From: Brachionus plicatilis
Lineage: Eukaryota > Rotifera > Eurotatoria > Ploima > Brachionidae
Assembly (NCBI GenBank): GCA_010279815.1
Contig: QEOQ01000316.1
Coordinates: 464,810 to 528,809 of the forward strand
Direction of reading: 5' to 3'
Length of the DNA stretch: 64,000 nucleotides
Shown: positions 48,609 to 58,179 of the stretch, piece after piece
How the letters are laid out: every line of letters begins with the position of its first letter
Position numbering within the stretch: position 1 is the stretch's first letter
Notes under the pieces: generated by a model
The model's database searches: none
The model's input: the letters and a program-made list of their open reading frames with translations, nothing else
Told to the model about the DNA's origin: nothing
Position numbers and translations under genes: made by a program

Positions 48609-50108
48609 TCTCTAGAATAATTTTTAAAATTTATTTTTTTATATATTTTTTTTTCTTTATTCAAACTCGTGGATCTTTGTTTTTTATTTTGAAATTTTTT
48701 TAAAAATGAACAAAATTATTATTTTTTGTTAAAGGTTTTTACTAGTTGCTTGTGTATGCAAAAGTGAATGCAAAATAAGTTTGAATAAAGGATAAATTTT
48801 TTATTTGTAACATGCGTTTTTTTTTTAATTTTTTTAGACAATTGCAAATCTTAGCTTAAATATTTTTAGTTATATGATAAATGAATTTTTTGGTGAATAA
48901 AAAAATTGTGTATTTTTTGAACCTTTTTAAATCAATTTGATCAAAATTTAGTTTGAAAGTAATTTTTAAAAAAAAAAAAAATTACTTTCAAACTTTTTTT
49001 TTTGTAAGTTTTTGTTAAAGGAATCTCAAATTTATGGTTTTATGAAAGAATAAAATTTTTTATATCCAACGATTCCAGTCATTAATTTTCTTTGTTTTTT
49101 TTTTTTTTTTTTAAAAACAATCAAAAAAATTTTAAACTTCCTGGACAAAATTTATTTTCTTTGAAGATTTATTTAACTTAAATTTTTTGATTCTAGTTTT
49201 TAAGGTTTTGTGAAATTCAGTACAAAAGAACAGAACAAAGTGTAAAAAAATTAAATTACTTTTTTTCTAAAAGTTTAAAATTAATTCTGTGAATGCAGAA
49301 TGGTGCAACATTCAAAGTTGCATCAACTGTAAAAGCCTGCTAATGATGAGCAAAATCTCTGCAAAATGCACCACGCTCGATTTTTTTGAAATTTAATTTC
49401 TGCTAAACTCTGCAAATTTAGAAGACTTGATATTTGTTGCAACTTTGAATGTTGCACTAAGTTGCATTTACAGAATTAAGTTTAAACATTTAGAAAAAAA
49501 GTTATTCAATTTTTTTACATTATTTTATGTTCTTTTTATTATTTTGTACTGAATTTCACAAAACAAGTTTTTAATTTTTTTGGTTTATTTTGCAAAACAA
49601 AAATTAAATTTAAAAAAAATTTTTTTTTTTAAATCAAAAATATGTTCTGACTGTGAAATTTGAATAATGATCCAGATCACTTTTTTAGTGATTATTTTAA
49701 TTTTTAATTTCAAATTAATTTCATATATCTGAAACAAATGGTAATAATTTTTAAAAAAAATTTAATCATTAAAATAAGAAAAATTAAATTTTTCTATTAT
49801 TTTTTGATAAAGAAATCAACTTACTTTAACATAGCAAAATTTATATATTATTTGAATCTATTAGAGGTTTTGAAATTACATAATTGCATTAAACAACTTT
49901 ATTTCCAAAAAGGAATTAGCCTAAAAAAATATTTTTTTTATTTTTTGAGCCATACATTTGGTAATCAGTAAACATTTGTCTAAGGGGATAAAAAATTCTG
50001 CAATCAACAGAAAATTTTAAATAAATGATAAAAAATGAATCAAAATGAATTAAAGTAAATTTTTTAAAGAGATTTTAAAAAAATATATTTTTAGAATTTT
50101 TTATTTTT
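48609..50108. other. Intergenic with a long foldback element
   Basis: Apart from the foldback (49205-49570) I see only AT-rich DNA. A small palindrome at about 48954-48996 (TTTGAAAGTAATTTTT and its complement) would form a hairpin in front of NOP58. The frame at 49738-49971 is low-complexity and not called. Confidence 0.5.
49205..49570. mobile_element. Foldback element, most complete member of its family
   Basis: The left arm (TTTTGTGAAATTCAGTACAA, TTTTTTTCTAAAAGTTTAAA, TTAATTCTGTGAATGCAG, GTGCAACATTCAAAGTTGCA) pairs with the right arm running to ACTGAATTTCACAAAACA. The short centre contains AATCTCTGCAAAATGCAC and AAACTCTGCAAA. The right half recurs at 55505-55618 plus 57279-57330, split by a LINE, and a shorter relative sits in the intron at 17870-18100. 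Confidence 0.85.
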
Positions 50109-50915
50109 TTATAAAATTTTCCATTTATCTTCAAAAGCAGTGCAAAATTTTGAGCATGTTATAGCAGCTGATAGAGGATAGTTTGATATAGACAACATTT
50201 TATCTGTATAGTCCACATCAACTGATCCTTTTGCCATTGCACCGATAACTACCACAACTGGCTGTTCATCTGGGTGATTTGTAGCAAACTCACTCACATT
50301 AACTACTTTTTCCGCATGGAAAGACATTGTGTACTTTGGGCATCCGACCGGGAGATGATCAGTAATCGGGTTTTTTATGACTTTGATCAATTTTTGGGAC
50401 GTATCGGCAGCGCGGATGCTTAATTTATGCAATAATTGAACCATAAGACCAGAAAATCTGTCAAAGGTACGAGGTATACGAGTCTGTGGATTGATTTCAA
50501 TTAACACATTTTTCTGTGAATGAACATATACTTGTAATAAGTTGGCTCTGTTCAATGGACTGTCAAAGAGCATTAGCAAACATTGGTGCAAAATGTCAGG
50601 TCTACACTGAGATGGGTCTTTTTTATGCTTTATAATATATTGTTTATGGCGGTCGCAGTTGAGTAATTCGTAAATTTTTCCAACTTTTACCGTCTCTAAA
50701 CAAGCGTTCTCTAAAACAACAATCAAACGCTTTGTTTCCTTTCTGGCAAAAGGATTTTTGGTAATTTTTGTTTTTAAATCATTTTCTAGTTGAAGAGTCG
50801 ATGTGATATCATCATGTTCGTCGAATTCAGACTCTGAATGACCTGATGAATTTTCCTCAGTTTTAAGTTTTTTGACACAATTTTCGTTCTCTTCTGAATT
50901 TTTTGAATTTTTCAT
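50109..50915 (-). CDS. EMG1: EMG1/NEP1, 18S rRNA pseudouridine N1-methyltransferase
   Basis: An intronless 268-residue SPOUT-class methyltransferase. An acidic low-complexity N-terminus (about 1-55) precedes the conserved core: RLIVVLENACLETVKVG, YELLNCDRHKQYI, CRPDILHQCLLMLFDSPLNRA, IEINPQTRIPRTFDRFSGLM, VIGAMAKGSVDVDYTD and the end SNYPLSAAITCSKFCTAFEDKW. NEP1 methylates a pseudouridine of 18S rRNA in the decoding region (the acp3-modified site) and is needed for small-subunit assembly in the nucleolus. The knotted-fold S-adenosylmethionine loops (IGAMAKG and YPLSAAI) are present. The ATG at 50915 is the first in frame and gives a normal-length protein. Confidence 0.95.
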   Translation of the reverse strand: MKNSKNSEENENCVKKLKTEENSSGHSESEFDEHDDITSTLQLENDLKTKITKNPFARKETKRLIVVLENACLETVKVGKIYELLNCDRHKQYIIKHKKDPSQCRPDILHQCLLMLFDSPLNRANLLQVYVHSQKNVLIEINPQTRIPRTFDRFSGLMVQLLHKLSIRAADTSQKLIKVIKNPITDHLPVGCPKYTMSFHAEKVVNVSEFATNHPDEQPVVVVIGAMAKGSVDVDYTDKMLSISNYPLSAAITCSKFCTAFEDKWKIL

Positions 50916-52142
50916 TTTTTTTATTTTAATAAAAAAATTAATTCTAATTTTTTAGTTTTTATTAAAAAAATTTGCATTTAAACGCATGGTTTTATCTTTC
51001 AAAATTAATTTAACATTTTAGCAAAATTATTTGATTGTAAATTATTTTTTATAGAAAATTAGATTAGGTGAAATATAAAAACTTAACTTTTTTGAATAAA
51101 ATTGATGAAATTTTTTTGCTGATAATTAATAAATCAAATCTTTTAATGAATCAACACAAATAGTAATTTTTTTGATTTAGAATGATGCTCATATTAAATG
51201 GTACACTTTTAGTTGACAAGATTCTAGGCAAAATTTTCTATACATAGTTTGAATGATAAAATCTTATTTTATTAAATTAATTAATTTCAGATTAGACTGA
51301 AATTATTTTCAATTATTAAAAAGTATTTATACTAAAAAATTTAAAGTATTATTTTTTAATCCTATTTTTTTAACATAGGGTGAATTTTCTGACATAATAA
51401 TTATATATTGTTTATTAGAATAAAAATCATGATCATTGGGTCATAAAATTTACCGCTCACATGAAATATACAATTATCTAAATTTTCTTCTCTATTTGCT
51501 ATTAATAACATTTAAAATTTATTACCAGCTTATATAGCAATATTTTCGGAAAAATAAAAAGATTCAAATACATAAACTCTTTCAAACGCAGAAATAATCT
51601 AAAAGATAAAAAATCTCTAATTAATTAATTTTAAAAGAAATTTAAGTTCAATTTGAATTGAGAAATTTAAGTTCAAATTATTTTAATTTTTATAAATGAT
51701 ATATTTTGCTTTGAATTAGATTTAAATAAATTAAGGTGTTAATTTTGGGTATGAGAATCAAAAAAAATTAAATAACTTTAAATAAAAAAAGTTTTTAAAT
51801 ATTAAAGATTGAATCCTTATAAATCTAATAAAGGCTTTTTTCAAGAATAAAATCAGAATTTTAAATTGTTACAAATGTGAAGTTTTAAATTTTTAAGATT
51901 GTTCTAAAAACAATTCTCAAAGAATATCTTGGTTTTAATTTCGTGATTTTGAAAAAAAATTAAAAATTAAAATAAAATTTAGGCAAAAAAAAAGAAAACA
52001 TTCAAAACTGTGATCTATTTAACATTTTTTTATAGAGACTTAATGTATTCACCAATTAATGAATCCATAAAAAAATAATATATAATAATAATACATTTTT
52101 TGACTTATAAAATATTTAAATTTCAATATTTAATATTAAAAA
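50916..52142. other. AT-rich intergenic region
   Basis: Nothing recognisable beyond AT-rich sequence with short TTTAAATT motifs. It may include the 5' region of the small secreted gene pair that follows. Confidence 0.4.
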
Positions 52143-52836
52143 ATGTCAACTAAACTTTCGGTTTGTTTTAGCACAGTAATAATTAATTTTACTATTATGG
52201 TTCTTCTAATATTATGTAAAGAATCCTTAAATATTTTTCTTATAAATATTTCTTAAATTAAAGGAATTATGATGACAATTTAAAATTTTAACAAAATAAA
52301 ATGGTCAAGACATTTCCTGACTCATCCTTTGAAAACTTCAACTCCTACAACTATTACATCAATAAACACGTCATCTCTTACTAAAACTATCACAGGAACA
52401 ACTTCTTTAGTAACATCTACAACTTCAACGTTTTCTACAATCAAAGCAACTTCTATCACTGCCTCACTTGGTTAGTTTATTTAAAATATTAAATTTCCTC
52501 CTAAAATTAAAAAAAAAATAATCTAAAGGTGGAACAGTCGGCACTAAATGTTTTATTGATTGGGGCTGTTTGGATTCCTCAATTAGTGGAATTTGTACCT
52601 CAAATGTTTTTCAGACGACACAATGTGGCCCATCAGGTGTTTGCGAGTAAGTTATCATTTTTTCCTCTAGTAAAAGCTTAATATTTTTTAAAAGATTTGC
52701 TTCTCCATTTTCAGAAATTATAATAGCTCGTCCATAAAGATGTGTTATCTTAAATGGAATTTCAAATACATGCATAGATGTTATACAGTGTTCTGGAAGT
52801 TACCAGCTTACACAGAATAAATGTGTAGCTCAATAA
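52143..52836 (+). pseudogene. Broken copy of the small secreted Thr/Cys-rich gene
   Basis: Aligns exon by exon with the intact gene at 53246-53900. Exon 1 (MSTKLSVCFSTVIINFTIM...) is open. The second exon has a TGA at the splice junction and an in-frame TAA before the Thr-rich stretch. Exon 3 keeps CFIDWGCLDSSISGI...FQTTQCGPSGVC. Exon 4 has lost the first Cys (TGT to TTT) and has a TAA (CCATAAAGA where the intact copy has CCATATAGA) followed by frameshifts. Several independent lesions make translation of a useful product unlikely. It is a tandem duplicate about 1.1 kb upstream of the working gene. Confidence 0.8.
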
Positions 52837-53245
52837 AAAAAAATTCTGATTTTAATAATTAAATAAACAAATTTTTTCTTATTTTAAAATTTTAGAATTA
52901 AGCGAATAATTAAAATTTCAACTTTCGTAATGAAAAAAAAGCAATGCTATTTAAAAATCTCAACAAAAATAAATAAATAAATCTTGCCATTAGCTTTTGA
53001 TAAAATATGGATATTTGATGAAAAAAATAAATATAAACAATTACGATTATTTTTATAATTCAAGGAATAAAAATTAATGAAACTAAAAAATAAGCTTCAA
53101 GATAAATTTTGTAATAAAATTTCAAAGGGAATTTTTAAAAATAGCTTCAAGGATTTTGATTATAACATACTCGGCATGAATAAATTTCTAAATAGAATAA
53201 TTTAAATTTTATTCAATTTAAAAAATTTTCAACTAACATTTCCAA

Positions 53246-53900
53246 ATGTCTAGCAAGCTTTCGGTTTGTCTTTATACAGTAATAATTGATTTCACAATTA
53301 TGATCCTTCTAATATTAGGTAATAACTAGAAAACTTTTTTTATCTTTTTTTATTTTTCCTAAATTAAAGGATGTATAATGACTATTTTTTACTTTCAAAT
53401 AAATGTTGCCAAGACATTTCCTGATTCATGCCTTATTAATTCTTCGACCACTTCCGCTGCTTTTACTACTCTTTCAACACTAACAACAGCAGCTACAACT
53501 AATACAGAAATATCAATAACCATAACAGCCGCAGTAACAACTGAATCTTCTCAATGTAAGTTAATATTGGAATTAGAATTAATTATTTTATTTTTAACCT
53601 TGTAAAGCATGTGTGGCTGACTTAGACTGCTTAGGTTCGTCAATTAGTGGAATTTCTACTGCAGGTGTTTTTCAGACGACACAATGTGGCCCATCAGGTT
53701 TTTGCGAGTAAAGTTGTTCATTTTTTCTTATGGTAACATTTCAATATTTCTTAAATAGATGTTCTCCTCCTTATTCGGAAATTGTAATAGGTCCTCCATA
53801 TAGATGTACTTTCCCTAATGGAGTGCCAGGTTTATGCACTGATGATATAGAATGTTCTGGAAGATGTCAAGTCAATCAAAATAAATGCATTGCTAATTGA
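53246..53900 (+). CDS. Small secreted protein: Thr-rich (mucin-like) linker plus cysteine-rich domain
   Basis: Four exons, 53246-53318, 53370-53555, 53608-53707 and 53759-53900, with introns of 51, 52 and 51 nt, give 166 residues. A hydrophobic N-terminus (about 10-32, signal peptide or anchor) is followed by a Thr/Ser/Ala-rich segment (residues about 48-85) likely to carry O-glycans. A domain with ten cysteines follows (SCVADLDCLGSS, FQTTQCGPSGFCECSPPY, YRCTF, LCTDDIECSGRCQVNQNKC), presumably disulfide-bonded. I do not recognise the family; a cuticle, mucus or defence role is guesswork. Splice sites are confirmed by parallel structure in the broken upstream copy. Confidence 0.75.
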
Positions 53901-55077
53901 TAAATATTAATAAGATTGGATAGGAACTAAATTTAAATAAAGCTTTTTTTACTTTCTCTTTTTAAAAAAAAAAAATTGTTCAATTCATAGACAATAAGAA
54001 AAGAAATAATTTTTAAAACTCAGAACATTTAATGATTCTTTAAATAGAAGCTATAATTTTTATATTTTTTTGAGGATGTTTTTTTAAAGTAGCGCCAGGG
54101 TTGTTTAAAAGTCCCAAAAAAAAGTCTAAGTCGTTTAAAAAAAGTCAATGTTAGGACTTTTTTTTTACAATTTGCTAGATCGGGCTTCATATCAAAAAAT
54201 TAATAATTAAATAGTAAAAATAAACAAAAACAAATTTTTTTTAATACACATCCAATGATCGCTTATATACCTTTTATTAAACAATAAGAAACTTCTAATT
54301 AGTAATTTTAATAGTTAAAAAAAAAAGAAAGTATTAAATTTAAAATTTATTAGCACAAGAGTTTAAAAAAACCGTTTTTCTAAGGTTATTTTGGTTATCT
54401 TGAATTAATGAAGATGTTGAAGATTCAATTCTTCAGAATTTTTTTTTTTAATTTAAAAAAAAATATTTCAATAAAATTGATCAAAAAGATAAAAAAAACA
54501 TCTCAAAATATTGATATTTTATTCCATCATTAAAATATTCTGCGTGAATTAAAACTGTTTTTTTGCTGTTAATATAATCAATTTTTTTTCATTATCAAAG
54601 CTCAATTTTTCGATTATAAATTGGCAAGATTTTTTTTAAATTCAACATTTCTCAATAAAAGTTTAAATAGAAAAAAAAACAAAAAGAACTGGATTTATTA
54701 TTTAAAAAAAAAATCAGAATAAAATTCAATATTTCTCTTTCTATAGAAATAATTCATTTGATAGTTTTCCGGACTTTTTTTTAAAAATGATTTTTAAAAA
54801 AAAGTCCGTTTTAAAATTTGAGATATTTCAAGTTGAAATATCTCAAATATAATTTTTTATTATTATTATTTGTTGAAATTATGGCAAAAAACATAAAAGG
54901 AATTATCGTACAGATTTTCTTGTATTTTTTTCGAAATAAAGTTCAAAATGTTTTAATCATTTTGTTTCATTTTGCTTTTTGATTTTTAAAAAATTAAATA
55001 AAGTATAAACAAATGAATCTTATCACTTATTTCGTTATCACTTTTTCATTCTTTAAATTTACAACACCAATCCATTT
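53901..55077. other. Intergenic, with one end of an AAGTC-family element
   Basis: At 54096 CAGGGTTGTTTAAAAGTCCC begins an AAGTC-family left end, continuing through GCTAGATCGGGCTTCATATC, a stretch shared with the elements at 43599 and 29996. A matching right end is not obvious; a GTCCGGA/AAAAGTCCG palindrome lies at 54768-54811. No gene recognised. Confidence 0.5.
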
Positions 55078-55264
55078 TTATATTTCAAAAATGTTTATTT
55101 TAAGCCTCGAAATTTCTTTGTCATATTTGAAGCAGTGACCTTTTTTTTTTTTTTTTGACATTAAGATTGTTGCTTTTTTCAACCAATTCTTTTTAATGCA
55201 TGAATTTATATAATTGTTTCTGACGTTGGTAAATGCTTGCCATGGATAAATAAAGAAATTCATA

Positions 55265-55505
55265 ATGTTTTTATGACCATAATGCATAAACACACATTTT
55301 GATGTGTTGAAGAGAAGAAGCCAATCTTGAGTCCACTTGAAAATTAAATCTAAATATGATTGTAGTTTCGCTGCGCTTATTTCTGATACCGTTTGCGAGA
55401 CTATTTTAGTATCATCTGCATATATTTTGACATCATTCTCTATTCCTTTTGGTAGATCATTGATATACAAAACGAACAAAAGTGGACCAATCACTGACCC
55501 ATAGA
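55265..55505 (-). pseudogene. LINE reverse-transcriptase fragment with YADD box
   Basis: The minus strand reads GSVIGPLLFVLYINDLPKGI, then VKIYADDTKI and WLLLFNTSKCVFMHYG. These are the conserved strand and YADD catalytic box of non-LTR retrotransposon reverse transcriptases. The frame stays open to 55078 but loses RT character after about 55265. On the right it abuts half of a foldback element. It is a short 5'- and 3'-truncated relic. Confidence 0.8.
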
Positions 55506-55729
55506 AATTTAATTTCTGCTTAACTCTGCAAATTAAGCAGACCTTGATATTTGATGCAACTTTGAATGTTGAACTATGATGCATTTATAGAATTAAGTTA
55601 AAACCTTTAGAAAAAAGTTAGTAGTAGTAGTAGTAGTAGTGCTTCGCGGATCTTAACCACAAGCTGTAACGTAGTAACGTCCAGCTATAGCAGTAAATAG
55701 CATTGTTAAAAGTCCTTGTTTCCGGCTCT

Positions 55730-56523
55730 GTATTATTTTAGCAGGCTAAAAAATAGCAATATCATTTTAGCTGTTTCATTTTAGCACGGTTAATTTAACA
55801 AGATTATAAAATTAGCAATATTGTATAATAAAATTAGCAAAAAAAATGTAGCAAACACATTCACTTAAATTTAACAAGTTCATTTTAGCAAATATTTTCT
55901 ATGGCTGAAAATAATAATTTAAATGATCTAATTGATCAATTTAATGATTTACAAGTTCAAGTTGGACTTGTAACATCATCACAGAGAGGTCAACCGCAGT
56001 TATCTTTTGATGGATTTTTTTATCGTATTTCAAGTCAAACTAAAGATTCTAAGTTCAATTGGAGGTGTGTTGAAACTACAATATTTTGCAAGGCTAAATG
56101 TTTTACAAATGGTAATACTATTGGGAGTGAATATTCAGTTTACTTTAATAGTCAAGATGATCAACAACATAATCTTGCTCCAAAAATTAGTCAATTTGAA
56201 ATCAAAGAAAAGAGAAGAAAACTCAGAGGCAGCTGTAACATGCTCTAAAGTTATCTCAGATGTAACTCCACGTCAAATACTTGCAAGTGATGTAAATGAA
56301 ATACAGTCACCTGAAGCGATAGCACTAATGCCATCGTATGATGCCATTTTGATTTACTAATGCCATTTTTTCACTTAAATTTTCAAGGTAAAAAATATGC
56401 TAAATTAATTGATTTTATTTTTATTTATTGCTGATTTTAATTAATAGTATTGCTAATTATAATTTGCTAAATTGAAACAATATTTTTCTTACCTTTGCTA
56501 ATTTAATTATGCTAAAATGATAC
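55730..56523 (+). mobile_element. Non-autonomous Mutator-like element with FLYWCH coding remnant
   Basis: Ends: GTATTATTTTAGCA on the left and, inverted, GTATCATTTTAGCA on the right, followed inwards by many TTAGCAA/TTTAGC subrepeats in opposite orientation. The body carries the start of a FLYWCH-type transposase ORF (55901-56248 plus a frameshifted continuation) but no catalytic domain. No clear 8-10 bp target duplication was found. Confidence 0.65.
55901..56340 (+). pseudogene. FLYWCH zinc-finger N-terminus of a MULE-type transposase (frameshifted)
   Basis: An ATG at 55901 starts a frame with SSQRGQPQLSFDGFFYRIS, FNWRCVETTIFCKAKC and QQHNLAPKISQFE. This matches the FLYWCH pattern (RG..L.F.G..Y, WRC, C.A.C, then His), but the second His of the usual HxH is Leu. 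After KEKRRK the frame shifts, and the next frame continues with EAAVTCSKVISDVTPRQILA, a typical post-finger linker, and ends near 56340. The DDE domain is absent. Confidence 0.65.
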
Positions 56524-57362
56524 GTTCTAAAATGAATCGCTCCCCTTGTTTCCTAACAAAATGTTTTAGGTCAGTTTTTAAGTATCGATTGATTAAAGTT
56601 CCTTTAACCAATTTGGTACCATTTGTCAACAACCATGCGTCCAATCGCGCTTTAAACCTATTTATGCTGTTCGTCTCAACAATAAAGGCTGGTAATAGAT
56701 TCCACCAAACTGCAGCGCAATTTGAGAAGAAGTGCATTCTTGCGTTTTCGTACTTATGGTAATCATTAATTTCACAAGATGTGAAACTCTGTAATCTGAC
56801 TTTTTGAGTGTGTCCTCACGTTGACGCAGCTGGTCCAACTATTTCAGCGCTTCGCTTAAAACTTTGTTTCTGGTATAAATCTACATACTCCAGGCGATTA
56901 ACTATTTAAATGTATAAAGTTAAATTAGATCCCCTTTTTTCCTCCTCAAGTCTAGAGTAGTCAAGTCCATTTGTCCTAGTCTTGTCTCATAACTTATATT
57001 TCTGTTTGCAATCGGTATTTTAGTGGCTCGGCGCTGCACTCTCTCCAGCAGTGTAATTTCGGACATATTCGGTGGATTCCAAACCGGCATGGCAAGCTCA
57101 AGATGTGGCCTTACATAAGTTGTGTAAAGCTTTTTCCATAGATTACATTCACGACTCTCAAATGTATTTTTTTAAAAGTCTCAACATCTTAGATGCTTTA
57201 GTTACACAGACTTGAACCTGATGCTTCCATTTCATATCAGGATCCACGTAAACCCGTAGATTCTTCAATTTTTTCATTTTTTTTCTGTTCTTTTTATCAT
57301 TTTGTACTGAATTTCACAAAACCTTTTTTTAAGCTTACTTTATTTGACTCTTTTGTCAATGT

Positions 57363-57948
57363 ACAGTACTGCAATGATAAACTGTTTTTACGAAATTTTA
57401 CGTAATTTTACGTGATTTTACGCAAATTTTTATTTTAAAAAACGGGAAAAATGGTAAATTTTAGTAAATGTTAGTAAAAAAATAGGAAAAAAAATGGGAA
57501 AGATAGTAAATTTTGAATTAAATTAGTTAAATTTTTTATGAAAAAATATTTACAAAAGTTAACGGTTTATATTTATCTGTTTTAATCTTTATATAACTTT
57601 TGTAAATATTTTTTCATAAAAAATTTAACTAATTTAATTCAAAATTTATTATCATTCCCGATTTTTTTTTTCTCTTTTTTTTAATAAAATTTACCATTTT
57701 TCCCGTATTTTATAATAAAAATTTACGTAAAATTTCGTATTTTTTTTTTCAATTTTCATTTTAATTTTCTAAAAAAAAGAGAAAAATTCCTAAAAATCGC
57801 CATTTTTCCATTTTTTTTGGCCTATTATATACTTACTAAAAAATTCGTAATTTTTCGGGAATTAACTATTTTTTACTTTAGTAATTTTGCCTAAATTTAC
57901 GTAAAATCACGTAAAATTTCGTAAAAACAGTTTATCATAGCAGTACAG
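57363..57948. repeat. Large palindromic foldback element with TTTTACG terminal repeats
   Basis: The left end CAGTACTGCAATGATAAACT, then GTTTTTACGAAATTTTACG, matches the right end on the other strand nearly perfectly for about 50 bp. The centre (57511-57650) is a second, perfect inverted repeat of about 54 bp per arm (TTTTGAATTAAATTAGTTAA ... its complement) around a short loop. The two-level palindrome has no coding sequence. It lies 230 bp downstream of the FN3 giant gene's stop codon. Confidence 0.85.
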
Positions 57949-58179
57949 TATCTAAAATTTACAAAAAACAATTGAAAAAAAAAAATTTATATAATAGTTT
58001 ATTTAAAATAAAATAAAGGAAGATAAATTTAAATCAATCAAAGCTAATAAGTGTTTGTTAATTTGGTAATATAAAAATAAAAGCCTAATCAAAATAGAAG
58101 AAAATAGAGATAAAAAGAAAAACTAGATCAAACGAAAAATCAAAAAGAAAAAAAAATAAAAAGAATAAAAATTCAGCGT

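Larger units (their letters stand above)
55619..57278 (-). mobile_element. CR1/L2-like LINE, 5'-truncated and decayed
   Basis: From 57270 downwards the minus strand reads LRVYVDPDMKWKHQVQVCVT, YVRPHLELAMPVWNPPNMS, EITLLERVQRRATKIPIANR, GQMDLTTLDLRRKKGDLI and MHFFSNCAAVWWNLLPAFIV..FKARLD. These are the thumb and C-terminal segments of CR1/L2-clade LINE ORF2 proteins. Stops and at least one frameshift are present. The 3' part continues past the inserted element to a GATCCGCGAAG block and an (ACT)n tail. Confidence 0.85.
55505..57330. mobile_element. Nested insertion: foldback half, LINE, FLYWCH/MULE element
   Basis: The right half of a foldback like the one at 49205-49570 starts at about 55505, breaks off at about 55618 (AGAAAAAAGTTA) and resumes at about 57279 (TCTGTTCTTTTTATCATTTT). 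Between the halves lies a LINE on the minus strand whose 3' end is an (ACT)n tail (AGT repeats at 55619-55641 on the plus strand). Inside the LINE sits another element, 55730-56523. The order of insertion is therefore foldback first, LINE second, FLYWCH element last. Confidence 0.8.

Noticed and set aside
55619..55641. AGT trinucleotide repeat as an independent microsatellite
   Set aside because: It sits exactly at the 3' end of a minus-strand LINE, so it is better explained as that element's tail.
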